This document shows, piece after piece, positions 53,504-62,662 of a stretch of 64,000 bases of DNA; position 1 is the stretch's first letter, and each line of letters starts with the position of its first letter. The DNA is taken from the NCBI RefSeq assembly GCF_004118265.1, contig NZ_SDHW01000006.1:1-64000 (forward strand). The letters are read 5' to 3'. Source of the DNA: Lacibacter luteus (GTDB lineage: Bacteria > Bacteroidota > Bacteroidia > Chitinophagales > Chitinophagaceae). Under the pieces are notes generated by a model. That model was not told the DNA's origin. It made no database searches and worked only from the letters and a program-made list of their open reading frames with translations. Made by a program: the position numbers and the translations under genes.

Positions 53504-54859
53504 TTATAAAGATTTCTCTTCTTTCATATACTCCTTACGGATACCATCCAGCAACAATGCTTTTGTAAGAGTACGGCTGTTGGCTGCAAAGGCCGAAAGT
53601 GTAGCAAACTGTACCGCATTGAGAATGGAGGCCCCACTCATTTCGTATTGCTTGGCAAGCTCCTGAAGATTTACCGTTTCATCAGTAGTTAAAGAAGCAG
53701 GCATGGCTTTTTGCCAAAGCATTAACCGTTCGGCAGAATTAGGAATCGGGAAATGAATAACTGCATGAAAGCGGCGAAGAAATGCATCGTCGAGATTTGA
53801 TTTAAAATTAGATGCAAGAATGAGCAGACCCGGATAATCTTCCACTCTCTGCAACAGATAACTTACCTCCTGGTTAGCATATTTATCGTGCGATGATTGT
53901 ACGTTGGTACGCTTACCAAACAAGGCATCTGCTTCATCAAAAAACAAGATCCAGTTCTTCGATTCTGCACGGCGAAAAACATTCTCCAGATTCTTTTCTG
54001 TTTCGCCAATGAATTTTGATACAACCTGGCTGAGATCGATACGATACACTTCTTTCTGAAACTCCTTACCAATCAATGCAGCCGTTAATGTTTTACCTGT
54101 ACCCGAAGGACCGTAAAACAACACACGATAACCTGGTTTCACTTTTCGTTTAAGGTTTTCATCTTCGTGTAATAAATGATGATGCTGCAACCAGGTGCTG
54201 ATGTCTTTTACCTGTTCGGCGGTTTGATTGTTGAGTACAATATCGTTCCAGTTCATTTCCGTTGTTATTCGCTTGGCAGGAAAATCCAATCCGAAACGTG
54301 GTGTTGTTTCTTTATGCAACAATACTTTATCAATTACATCCTGTGCAAGAATAATGCGGCCACTCATTACCGGCTCACCTTCCTTAACCGGTTCGAGCCA
54401 AAGAATGTTTTGTTTAAAAAAGAAATGATCTTCGGCGAAGTATTGATGAATGCGCAAACGCTCTTCGGTATTTGCACCGGCCAATACAAACTGCACTGTT
54501 TCGCCGGTTGGCAACATGCTGCGATGATTGGTTGCTTTTACACCACCAAACTCTGGAAAATCGCCACCATTGGGTAATTGTTCCTGTATTACCGATTCAA
54601 AAAAATTAGGACTTATGTGTGGCACTACTGCCAGCATTAAAATGATCCATTCATCAGTATGCTGTAGTTGAGGAAAATATTGTTTGATGTCCTGCTTGTA
54701 AAGTGCGCCGTTGAACTGTTGTTCCAGCCAATCGTGAAAGTGAACATACTGCTCATTAAAATGTGTTTGCAGCCGATGCGCAATAATCTTCTTTAAATCA
54801 GTTAAAGCCGATTCAAGTGCAAACGATGTGTTGATGTTTTTATGTAAGGTGTAAAGCAT
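53504..54859 (-). CDS. eCIS AAA+ ATPase (Cis15/Afp15-like)
   Basis: 451 residues. N-terminal non-catalytic region (about 1-215) followed by an AAA+ module: Walker A GPSGTGKT at 250-257, Walker B ILFFDEADALFG near 310, sensor-1 Asn in LILASNFKSNLDDAFLRRF with the arginine finger. In Afp/PVC/MAC-type injection systems such an ATPase is encoded near the end of the cluster after the tape-measure gene and is needed for particle assembly (established knowledge). It is the last gene of the minus-strand operon, 15 bp after the DUF4157 gene. Confidence 0.88.
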   Translation of the reverse strand: MLYTLHKNINTSFALESALTDLKKIIAHRLQTHFNEQYVHFHDWLEQQFNGALYKQDIKQYFPQLQHTDEWIILMLAVVPHISPNFFESVIQEQLPNGGDFPEFGGVKATNHRSMLPTGETVQFVLAGANTEERLRIHQYFAEDHFFFKQNILWLEPVKEGEPVMSGRIILAQDVIDKVLLHKETTPRFGLDFPAKRITTEMNWNDIVLNNQTAEQVKDISTWLQHHHLLHEDENLKRKVKPGYRVLFYGPSGTGKTLTAALIGKEFQKEVYRIDLSQVVSKFIGETEKNLENVFRRAESKNWILFFDEADALFGKRTNVQSSHDKYANQEVSYLLQRVEDYPGLLILASNFKSNLDDAFLRRFHAVIHFPIPNSAERLMLWQKAMPASLTTDETVNLQELAKQYEMSGASILNAVQFATLSAFAANSRTLTKALLLDGIRKEYMKEEKSL

Positions 54860-54874
54860 ACAACAAAATACAAT

Positions 54875-56029
54875 TTATTTTTTGGGTTTGTCTTTACAAC
54901 AAAGATCTACAGGTATAGAGAACGGATCTAATGCTGCACTTTTTGCATCGGCTATTGTTTTCCGGCGTTCATATTCTGCTTCAGCCAATCCTTCCTGGTA
55001 GGTTACATAATTTTCGGAACATCCCTGGTAGTTAATAGGCAACGAAGCTGTACCGTTAAATGTATTAAATGCATCTACGTGTTTTTGTTCATGAACGGTT
55101 AACGGGCCATTAATTGCTGCTCTTACACGATCCTGCTGACAGGGGGTGAGATCGGTTGGAACAGCAGGCAGGTTCACTTTTGTTGCAACACTGTACGGAA
55201 CTTTAAGCGTACCTGTAATTGATACACAGGAATCGTCTCCACAACCATCACAGTTTTTGCTCTTCTTTGTTACTTCATTCTTTGCAGTACCTGCTCCCTT
55301 TTTATAAGTAGCGTTTGTTTCGCCTTCAAGGTCAACAGAACCTGCAGTGCATTCGGGCTCGGCTTCTTCTTCCTCTCCTTTTCTAAAAACAGCATCCTGC
55401 TCATTTTGCTGAATGACATGCACAAGTTCATGCGCCATTAACGTTTTCCCTTCAGTTGATTCTGTATTGTACTGTCCTTCGTTAAACACAATGTTATTAC
55501 CGATAGTATAAGCTTTCGCATTTACATCTTTTGCCGATTGCTGCGCCTCTTTATCGGTATGTACTTTTACGTTGCTGAAATCGTAACCCATACGTGTTGC
55601 AAAAAACTGCTGTGCTGTTACCGGTAATGTTGTTCCTTTCCCATTTAGTGAATGAATGTAAGATGATGTTGCAGACCCATTACCTGCTCCGCCTGCATCT
55701 TTCTTGTGCAGTTTTTTATCTTCTTCCTTTTCACCTTCTTTCTTCATCAGCTTCTCGTCTTTTTTCTCTTCCTCCTTCGCCGAAGTTTTGGATGACAAGT
55801 CTTCTTTTTTCTGCAGCTTCTCTTCCTCTTTTTTATCCGTAACACGTTGCACTTTTTTGTCTTCTTCTTCGCATTTATCGCATTTACGTTGTACCTGCGC
55901 AACAGGCTGAAAGAAATGTTCGGACGAAGGGCCTGCAAAGAAACCCTGTTCCTGTTTGTTTTCTTTTTTTGCAACTGTTGTGTCGTGTGTTGCTCTGCGT
56001 CGTACACGACGGTAGATAGAAGGTTTCAT
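54875..56029 (-). CDS. DUF4157 (eCIS core) protein with a second HExxH site, putative cargo
   Basis: 384 residues, no signal peptide. Basic start (YRRVRRRATHD), FF motifs and CDKCEEED, a long Lys/Glu-rich linker (about 55-115), the eCIS core domain (about 135-208) with HELVH at 200-204, then a C-terminal domain with cysteines (CDGCGDDSC; ending CCKDK) and a second zinc-protease-like motif HEQKH at 313-317 in GPLTVHEQKHVDAF. The second site resembles DUF922-type HEQxH proteases, a comparison from memory. Lies 11 bp after the giant DUF4157 gene. Candidate effector loaded in the injection particle. Confidence 0.8.
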   Translation of the reverse strand: MKPSIYRRVRRRATHDTTVAKKENKQEQGFFAGPSSEHFFQPVAQVQRKCDKCEEEDKKVQRVTDKKEEEKLQKKEDLSSKTSAKEEEKKDEKLMKKEGEKEEDKKLHKKDAGGAGNGSATSSYIHSLNGKGTTLPVTAQQFFATRMGYDFSNVKVHTDKEAQQSAKDVNAKAYTIGNNIVFNEGQYNTESTEGKTLMAHELVHVIQQNEQDAVFRKGEEEEAEPECTAGSVDLEGETNATYKKGAGTAKNEVTKKSKNCDGCGDDSCVSITGTLKVPYSVATKVNLPAVPTDLTPCQQDRVRAAINGPLTVHEQKHVDAFNTFNGTASLPINYQGCSENYVTYQEGLAEAEYERRKTIADAKSAALDPFSIPVDLCCKDKPKK

Positions 56030-56040
56030 ATAATTTGCTG

Positions 56041-59000
56041 TTATTGTTTTTTTCTGAATTCGGTTTCTATTTTTCCAATCTCAGTTGTTTCATCTGCACT
56101 TGCTTTGAAATTAATTTTCTCACTTACTTTAAATGCCTGCCATAAAACAGAAACAAATGCATTGGGTGCAGCTCCTGCAACTTTTGTTTTAGCTGCAAGA
56201 ATTGCTCCGTTACGTAACCCTGTTTGCGTTGTTTCAAATGCTTTCTCCACATCGCTGTAAGCAGCATCTGTTTTAATGGTATAAAAACTCCTTCCTGCTG
56301 TAAACGATGCCCAGGTTGTAATATCATCGGCTGTAGTCATTTTACTTATTCTGTCTAACTCGTCTTTCTTCGATTTTTCTCTATCCCGTTCAATAAACAC
56401 TTTTTCAAGTTCGGCCAACTGGGCAGCATCTAATAGCTGAATGCTGTTTTCATGTATCTTATCCTGCGCTTTAAACTGTACAAATGTTTTGTCTGATGTT
56501 GCTGCTTCTGTTTTAAGCTTGGTAAGATCCAATGTAACCGATCCACCCAATGCACCAATTTCGTAATCACTATAATCGCCTACGCTGAATGTAATGGTAT
56601 CTGTTACGATCTTCTTATCATCTTCCCATGCTTCGCCTTTCTTCTTCATGGTATATGCTTCGCAGGTAATTGTTGTTGGAACATGCGATTCTGCTTCTGT
56701 TATTTTTTCGAGATACGGGAAGGCAGCAGCAAAATCGCCGATCTTGGTAAACTTATCTTTATCTGCCATCGTAGCTTTCTTCACATTCTGATTACCCGAT
56801 GCAACAACTTTATAACGCACAACAGCTCCTGCATCAAATGCAGCTTTCACTTTACTTTCTACTTTTCCTTCGTGTTCATGATTAGCTGTGCGTGATAATG
56901 CTGTCATATTATTCCATTTTCCCGGTCCGCCAAGATTATCGTTAATGAGATGACCACGTATGTAGTAACTGCCATTGCCTTTCTGTCTGAAATCGATCTT
57001 ATCATAAACCGAATGTTTAGCACTTGTATCGGGCCCCGAGCCATTACCGGTAACCTTGTTTGTTTTCCAGATCATCTTCGCTTCCTGCGATGTTGCAAAG
57101 TCGTTTGTATTGGCTCCTGCGGGCACAATAATTTCATTGTCCTTTGGTTTATCTTTTGCTTCGCCGAATAATGGAACTGAAACTGCAGCAAGCTTGGTTA
57201 ACAGTTTATCAATTTCTCCGGCTTTGCTTGTTTGTTTTTCTTTTTCATCAGCACCGGGATAAGTTTCTATTTTTTTACGTTTCTCTGTTTCAATATCGTT
57301 TGCCACCACTTTTGCTGCAGCAATTACCTGGCTCCTGGTCATTTTCTTTCCATCAACAGTTACTTCTTCAGAAGCTGCATCGCCCAATTCTTTCTCATAA
57401 TTCGTTAAGAAGTTTGTGTATGGTGTTGGATCACTCTTAATAATCAGCACAGCGCTCTCTCCTTCACCTTCGAAGAATACTTCATGATGTTTACCATCGC
57501 CGCCTGTAAATTCTTTTTTACCCTTCCACCAGTTTACAAGCGATGCCACAACCGCCTTACCAAAGCTTACGATCTTTTCAACAATTACCACAACCTTATC
57601 AATTACCCATGTCAACCCTTTATCAACTTTTTCACGAACGATCTCTAACGCTTCCTTCAGCCGTTCACTCAAATTCAATCCTACCTGGTTGGCAAGGAAA
57701 CCAATAACGATCGGAATGCCACGTGCCAATGCACCTTCTAAAAAGTCGGCCGCATTTTTAGTTGCACCTTGTGCTATCTGCAATGTTCCTTCAACAAATG
57801 AATTAACGATCTCCAGCATTTGCCGCAGGTATTTAATAAACGACTGAATTGCTTTGTACAATGCAATTGCGCTGTTTACCACGGCCATAATGCCCGTAGG
57901 ATCGAGCATACTCAGCAACTTGGTTGTTACTTTTTTAATGATCTGATCCATCACAAAACTCTTCACTGCATCGAGCACCATTTCCCATACATTACTCAAT
58001 TGTTCTTTCACTTTTTCAATCATCACCGCCATAAAACCACGTTCCTGCACATCTTTCATAAACTGGTAAGCTTCGCCTGCAGCATTCGCTACACGTTCGG
58101 CTGTATCAATCATTTTTTTGATCTTATCCACCTTTGGTTTTCCAATACGTTCTTCCAGTTTCTTCCAGATCTTTTCCATAGTAATATCCAGCACTGCCAG
58201 CAACCATTTAATGATACCCATTACTGTAAAGTCGGTTGGTATCGGAATACCTGCGGCCTGTACTTCACCAAGGAACCATTGCTTCAATCCGTTAAACAAA
58301 TGCGTAAGAATATTATCAAAGAACTGCATGAACCCTTCTTTGATTGCACGAAGAAGGTTCTTTAAGAACGCAACAGGATCACGTTTGATGAGATCAAAAG
58401 CCTGCATTGCTTTTGCAATGATGTTGTTGATGAGATCGAACGGAAAGTTCATCACAATCAAAATAGCTTCAACAACAATTTTCACTATCTCAACAATGAA
58501 AGCAATCAATCTGCCAATCGGTGCGCCAAACTGATCGAGTATTCTTCTGAAGCAGCCGATGGGGTCCATCAGATCGCTTATGCTGAACGAATTCCACAAA
58601 TCGATAAACAACTGCACAATAGCTGCAGGTGTCATATTCAATCGCCGGACGGCTGCATTGATCTTGGCGACTGTTCGATCAATTGCTCCGCTTTCTTTCA
58701 ACTGGTTGTACTGCTCTTCGCCACCTTCCATTAAACTGAAGAATCCTTTAATTACATTCTCCATTGTAAACGGAACGAGTTCGTTTGTAAACGGATCTCT
58801 TCCTATGATGACTGTTACAAGCGAATAGCCTCTTACTGTTCTTGCCCAGGCACTGAGGCGTTGCATCAACGCTTCTTTAATAAGCTTGAGAATTTCAATG
58901 GCAACACGACGCATAAAGTCGAGCACCTGCGCAACAGGGTCGGCAAAAATGTTGTAGATACGGCGGAAGGTTTCAACAGGGTTCATCAACGCCTCGATGG

Positions 59001-61824
59001 TAACCATATCCCAGATGTTGCTGAAGTTCTGCACAATGGTATTGTACAAATTGCCAAACACAGCAATACCTTCATCGATATACGCCACCACTTTCTGGAA
59101 CGTACCTGTTTCCTGCATTTGCGTACGTTGCTGTATACCTTCTTCGCCTCCTAACTCAAGAATTGCATTGAGGATATTGGTACCGTTGCGTTCAACTTCC
59201 TGTTTGGTTACAGGGTCTTCGCCCAATATCACTGTAAGCAACGGATACGCCGTTGTGTTTTCTTTAATGAAATCAACAATAGCATTGAGCAATGCATTCT
59301 TGATCATTTCCAGAATTTCTTTCGCCGCATTTTCTGCAAACGAAATAATGTTGTTGATGAACCGCAATACAATATTGGCTCCATCACGCAACACACCCAT
59401 TGGCGACATATCCAGGCCAAACTCAATGCCATTCCAGAACTGATCGAACTCGCTGAACAGATCGTTTACAATTGTTTCAAGTCCTGCAATCTTCGTATCG
59501 ATCCATGCAGCAGCAGGGTCGAGTAGTTCTTCTTCCTGCAGTTTTTGTTTGATGAGATTGCCGAACGGCATAATATCAAACGCAGCATCCAACAGGTTAT
59601 GTCCATTGCGTTCTACTTCATCATGCGAAATCGGATCACGACCCAATACAACACGCAACGCTTTATAGCCCGGTATGTACATTGCAATCTGGCTTGCTTT
59701 GCGTAACAGGCAAATGGATATTTCATTTACATCAATACCCAAGCAACCTGCCAGCTCAGAAAGACTGGTGTGCGATAATGCATCATCAATTACCGAGCGC
59801 TGCACAACATCCTCTTCTTCTGTTTTACATTGTATTGATGGCGGGCCACGATCCTGCACCGTTTGCATTTCATCAACAGGTGCTTCGTTACTTATCAAAG
59901 AACTGTTTGTTCCTTCTTCTTTTGATTGAATAATTTGTTGTGCAGATGAACCTTGCGACTCACTGTTTAATACAGCAGTTTCCTGCTCATATTCATTTGC
60001 CTCTTTTTTCTGTATGCCATGTTCCAAACTGTTCTGCTGTACTTCTTCCTCCTGTTCATGCTCTTCTTTCTTTTGCAACTCTTTTTCATCCGTTGCTTTT
60101 TGCACAGCAGTTGTTGTTTGCAAGCTTCCACCTGCATCAACCGTCCAGTTACTTAATTCTGTTTTTGCCTGTACTTCAGTTGATGCATCGTTTAGCTGTT
60201 GTTCATCATCGCCTTCTTCTTTGCGTTGTAATTTTTTTGCAGCTTCTCTTATCTCTGCCAATGTTTTTGGTTTTGTATCAACAGCCTGGGCTTCACCTGT
60301 TCCTAATGGCCCCTGCATAATCTGTAACGGATCAAAGAAGGCCGTCCACTCACTCATTGGATGATCTTTTGTTTGCACCTGTCCACCCAGATTATCTTCA
60401 CCGGCTGTATTACCATTTACAGTAGTAACCGTTCCGCCATTTGCACTTTCAACAATTGCATAATGCGAATATGCATTGCGATATGCTATATCGCCCGGTA
60501 ATGGTTGCGTACCGGGAGCACGTGCCGCTTCCGGCTTAATCATTCGTTCGCCCAGTTTCCATTTTGGCATAGGCACACCACTCTTGTTCAAGGCCCAAAA
60601 CACGAATATGCCACACCAGCTTGGCATCGCATCACGTTTACCTGTTGTTGTTTTAGGAACAGCATTAGCGGTTGTAACCGTTGTTTTATCAACGATCATT
60701 CCGGTGGTTTCCCGTTTCTTTTTAATATCCTGTTCGGCAACAGCACCTTCTACTGCAGAACCTCCACCTCCACTGATGATCTTATCTGCACCAAATGTTG
60801 TTTTGAAAATATCGATGAGATGTTCATAACCGGTACGGTTACCATCGGCCTGCGGTTTATTGGCATCAATCTTTCCTTCTACTGTTTTTGCTTTTGTAAC
60901 CGCATTGGTTAATTGCGAAGGCACGGCAGCAGCACTGCGTTGAATGCTGTTCTTCCGTGCAATGAGTTTTGTGGCAACACTTGTTGTATTACCGGCATGC
61001 GAACGACTTGCACCTTGCTGAATAGTATGCGTTAATTCATGCGCAAGCAAAGTACCTCCAGCCTCCGTATGCGGAGAATATTTACCGGAGTTGAAATAGA
61101 TATCGTTACCATGCGTGAAAGCCTGGGCATGTATTGTACTGCTTAAACCTTCTGCATAGCTTCCCGTATGAATGCGAACGCCACTAAAGTCTGCACCAAA
61201 ACGGGTTTCCATAAATTGTTTCGTTGTATCAGGCAATGGCGATCCGCTTCCTCTTGATGAAGAAAGTGTGCTCTCGAAATTTGCCTGGGGGGAACTGGCG
61301 GGCGGGCCCCTGCCGCTGCATTGAATAATATCTGAGCTGTGTAATGCTAATTCTTTCCGGTTGATATTGTAACCAGATGCTGTTTCGCCTGCGGCATCAT
61401 CTGCAAAAGAAGCACTGCTGTCTTCGCTTCGCTGAATCATGCGATACAGCTTGGTCTGTACTTTATCTTCCTTCTCACAATCGGCACACTTGCGTTGAAC
61501 AGCTATTGCAGGTTTTTGCAATTTTGTTTGCAGTTCATCTTCTTCTTTGGCCTGAATTTTTTCTTCTTTATCCTCCGAAACTTTAGCGGAAGATGGTTCC
61601 GGCATACGCATCACCTGGTCGGCAACAGCATCGGCTTCTTTTTCCTGCGGATCATCTGGACTGCTCACCGAAAGCTTTGCCTGCACCGGTGAACCGAAGA
61701 ACGATGCATTTTCTTTTGCTCCAAAAAATGTTTCCTCACCTGCTTTACGAAAGAAGGTCTGCACCGGCTGCTGTTGCTGCCGCTGTACAGTTACATTCGT
61801 TGTTTTTTCTGCAGATGTGAACAT
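56041..61824 (-). CDS. Giant multidomain DUF4157 (eCIS core) protein, putative nuclease-tipped cargo
   Basis: 1927 residues, no signal peptide. Order: disordered N-terminus with FF motifs and CADCEKED (1-195); eCIS core domain (about 197-275) with HELTH at 262-266; papain/CHAP-like domain (about 370-480) with Cys404 in SWCGIFVFW, His454 in YSHYAIVE and NGN after it; Glu/Gln-rich linker (about 500-670); a hydrophobic helical region (about 690-1450) with RDP-type repeats starting at 728, 868, 1008 and 1147; then a C-terminal domain with YYIRGHLINDNLGG (His1625) and NNMTALS, which resembles DNA/RNA non-specific (RGH) endonucleases; and a helical tail. Inference: a toxin exported by the injection system. 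Confidence 0.8.
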   Translation of the reverse strand: MFTSAEKTTNVTVQRQQQQPVQTFFRKAGEETFFGAKENASFFGSPVQAKLSVSSPDDPQEKEADAVADQVMRMPEPSSAKVSEDKEEKIQAKEEDELQTKLQKPAIAVQRKCADCEKEDKVQTKLYRMIQRSEDSSASFADDAAGETASGYNINRKELALHSSDIIQCSGRGPPASSPQANFESTLSSSRGSGSPLPDTTKQFMETRFGADFSGVRIHTGSYAEGLSSTIHAQAFTHGNDIYFNSGKYSPHTEAGGTLLAHELTHTIQQGASRSHAGNTTSVATKLIARKNSIQRSAAAVPSQLTNAVTKAKTVEGKIDANKPQADGNRTGYEHLIDIFKTTFGADKIISGGGGSAVEGAVAEQDIKKKRETTGMIVDKTTVTTANAVPKTTTGKRDAMPSWCGIFVFWALNKSGVPMPKWKLGERMIKPEAARAPGTQPLPGDIAYRNAYSHYAIVESANGGTVTTVNGNTAGEDNLGGQVQTKDHPMSEWTAFFDPLQIMQGPLGTGEAQAVDTKPKTLAEIREAAKKLQRKEEGDDEQQLNDASTEVQAKTELSNWTVDAGGSLQTTTAVQKATDEKELQKKEEHEQEEEVQQNSLEHGIQKKEANEYEQETAVLNSESQGSSAQQIIQSKEEGTNSSLISNEAPVDEMQTVQDRGPPSIQCKTEEEDVVQRSVIDDALSHTSLSELAGCLGIDVNEISICLLRKASQIAMYIPGYKALRVVLGRDPISHDEVERNGHNLLDAAFDIMPFGNLIKQKLQEEELLDPAAAWIDTKIAGLETIVNDLFSEFDQFWNGIEFGLDMSPMGVLRDGANIVLRFINNIISFAENAAKEILEMIKNALLNAIVDFIKENTTAYPLLTVILGEDPVTKQEVERNGTNILNAILELGGEEGIQQRTQMQETGTFQKVVAYIDEGIAVFGNLYNTIVQNFSNIWDMVTIEALMNPVETFRRIYNIFADPVAQVLDFMRRVAIEILKLIKEALMQRLSAWARTVRGYSLVTVIIGRDPFTNELVPFTMENVIKGFFSLMEGGEEQYNQLKESGAIDRTVAKINAAVRRLNMTPAAIVQLFIDLWNSFSISDLMDPIGCFRRILDQFGAPIGRLIAFIVEIVKIVVEAILIVMNFPFDLINNIIAKAMQAFDLIKRDPVAFLKNLLRAIKEGFMQFFDNILTHLFNGLKQWFLGEVQAAGIPIPTDFTVMGIIKWLLAVLDITMEKIWKKLEERIGKPKVDKIKKMIDTAERVANAAGEAYQFMKDVQERGFMAVMIEKVKEQLSNVWEMVLDAVKSFVMDQIIKKVTTKLLSMLDPTGIMAVVNSAIALYKAIQSFIKYLRQMLEIVNSFVEGTLQIAQGATKNAADFLEGALARGIPIVIGFLANQVGLNLSERLKEALEIVREKVDKGLTWVIDKVVVIVEKIVSFGKAVVASLVNWWKGKKEFTGGDGKHHEVFFEGEGESAVLIIKSDPTPYTNFLTNYEKELGDAASEEVTVDGKKMTRSQVIAAAKVVANDIETEKRKKIETYPGADEKEKQTSKAGEIDKLLTKLAAVSVPLFGEAKDKPKDNEIIVPAGANTNDFATSQEAKMIWKTNKVTGNGSGPDTSAKHSVYDKIDFRQKGNGSYYIRGHLINDNLGGPGKWNNMTALSRTANHEHEGKVESKVKAAFDAGAVVRYKVVASGNQNVKKATMADKDKFTKIGDFAAAFPYLEKITEAESHVPTTITCEAYTMKKKGEAWEDDKKIVTDTITFSVGDYSDYEIGALGGSVTLDLTKLKTEAATSDKTFVQFKAQDKIHENSIQLLDAAQLAELEKVFIERDREKSKKDELDRISKMTTADDITTWASFTAGRSFYTIKTDAAYSDVEKAFETTQTGLRNGAILAAKTKVAGAAPNAFVSVLWQAFKVSEKINFKASADETTEIGKIETEFRKKQ

Positions 61825-61839
61825 TATTAACTGAACTTA

Positions 61840-62586
61840 TTACCCGGTAATTGGTTTTACGATTGACCCTTTTACCATCCATGAAATTCCGAAACTCCAT
61901 ACAGCCAACGCTTCCATCCAGTAAGTAATTTTTGCATTGAAATACCACTCAGTATTCGTTTTCTTTGTTAGAAAACAAAAAAGCAACACCGCTAAAAACA
62001 ACAACATCAACACACCACAAATGCGGTAAATCGTATTGCGTAGTTTTTTCTTTTGCATTTTCGTTACATCTTTTGGATGAGGAAATAGAAAAAGCGACAT
62101 AACTGCAAGGCTGGTTAAAAAAATTGCTGCCGCAACAAGGTGCAGGGTTTCTCTTGCTTCCGGTGCTTTTAATCCATTTACAATAAACTTATGTCCCTGT
62201 GTACATTCAGCTGCACGAATATCGCCGGTAGGAAAAAGCAGAACAACCAATGCACTGATGCCTGCAATTGTAGATACCCAAAAATCAATTTCCCTGTTGC
62301 CTTTGTAAATGATCAAAAAGAATGCAAGCAGGCTTACAACAATAATAAACACGCTTCCTACCCTGGTAAAATAATAATGACTGATCGACTCAAGTGGTTT
62401 ACTATGTCCGCAGTCGATCATTAGACCAAAGTAAATAAGCACAGGTAAAAGCAAACCCAAGATGCCTACTGTATTACGCAGTACATCCTGGTTTTTCCCA
62501 AGCCATATCTCATCGTTGTTGGGTTTATAATCCAGGTTCAATGTTTCAGCAACTTTGGTTTGCTGTATCGGGCTTTGCTGTTTCAT
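61840..62586 (-). CDS. Six-helix membrane protein in the eCIS operon
   Basis: 248 residues. Cytoplasmic N-terminus, then about six hydrophobic helices (near 40-58, 76-98, 105-122, 148-168, 185-207, 222-240). Conserved-looking motif ESISHYYFTRVGSVFIIVVSLLAFFLIIYKG near 65-96 (given as a span). It seems related to a poorly described membrane family with S(I/Y)YYHT-like motifs. Placed 15 bp before the giant DUF4157 gene, so it could be an immunity protein, a holin-like release factor or a membrane anchor; nothing decides between these. Confidence 0.6.
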   Translation of the reverse strand: MKQQSPIQQTKVAETLNLDYKPNNDEIWLGKNQDVLRNTVGILGLLLPVLIYFGLMIDCGHSKPLESISHYYFTRVGSVFIIVVSLLAFFLIIYKGNREIDFWVSTIAGISALVVLLFPTGDIRAAECTQGHKFIVNGLKAPEARETLHLVAAAIFLTSLAVMSLFLFPHPKDVTKMQKKKLRNTIYRICGVLMLLFLAVLLFCFLTKKTNTEWYFNAKITYWMEALAVWSFGISWMVKGSIVKPITG

Positions 62587-62662
62587 ACATTGTGGGTTTT
62601 AAATTATTATTTCTCCGCCCAACGAAGGCGTAAGCCGGAGGATACTCATCACTAATCATGCA

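Noticed and set aside
57820-58365. 181-codon plus-strand frame opposite the giant eCIS gene
   Set aside because: His/Phe/Cys-rich translation typical of an antisense shadow of a coding strand; several similar frames lie along the same gene.
56041-61824. Giant DUF4157 protein considered as the tape-measure protein because of its long helical part
   Set aside because: A CIS_TMP-type tape-measure gene is already present at the window edge, and the protein carries eCIS core and nuclease-like domains.
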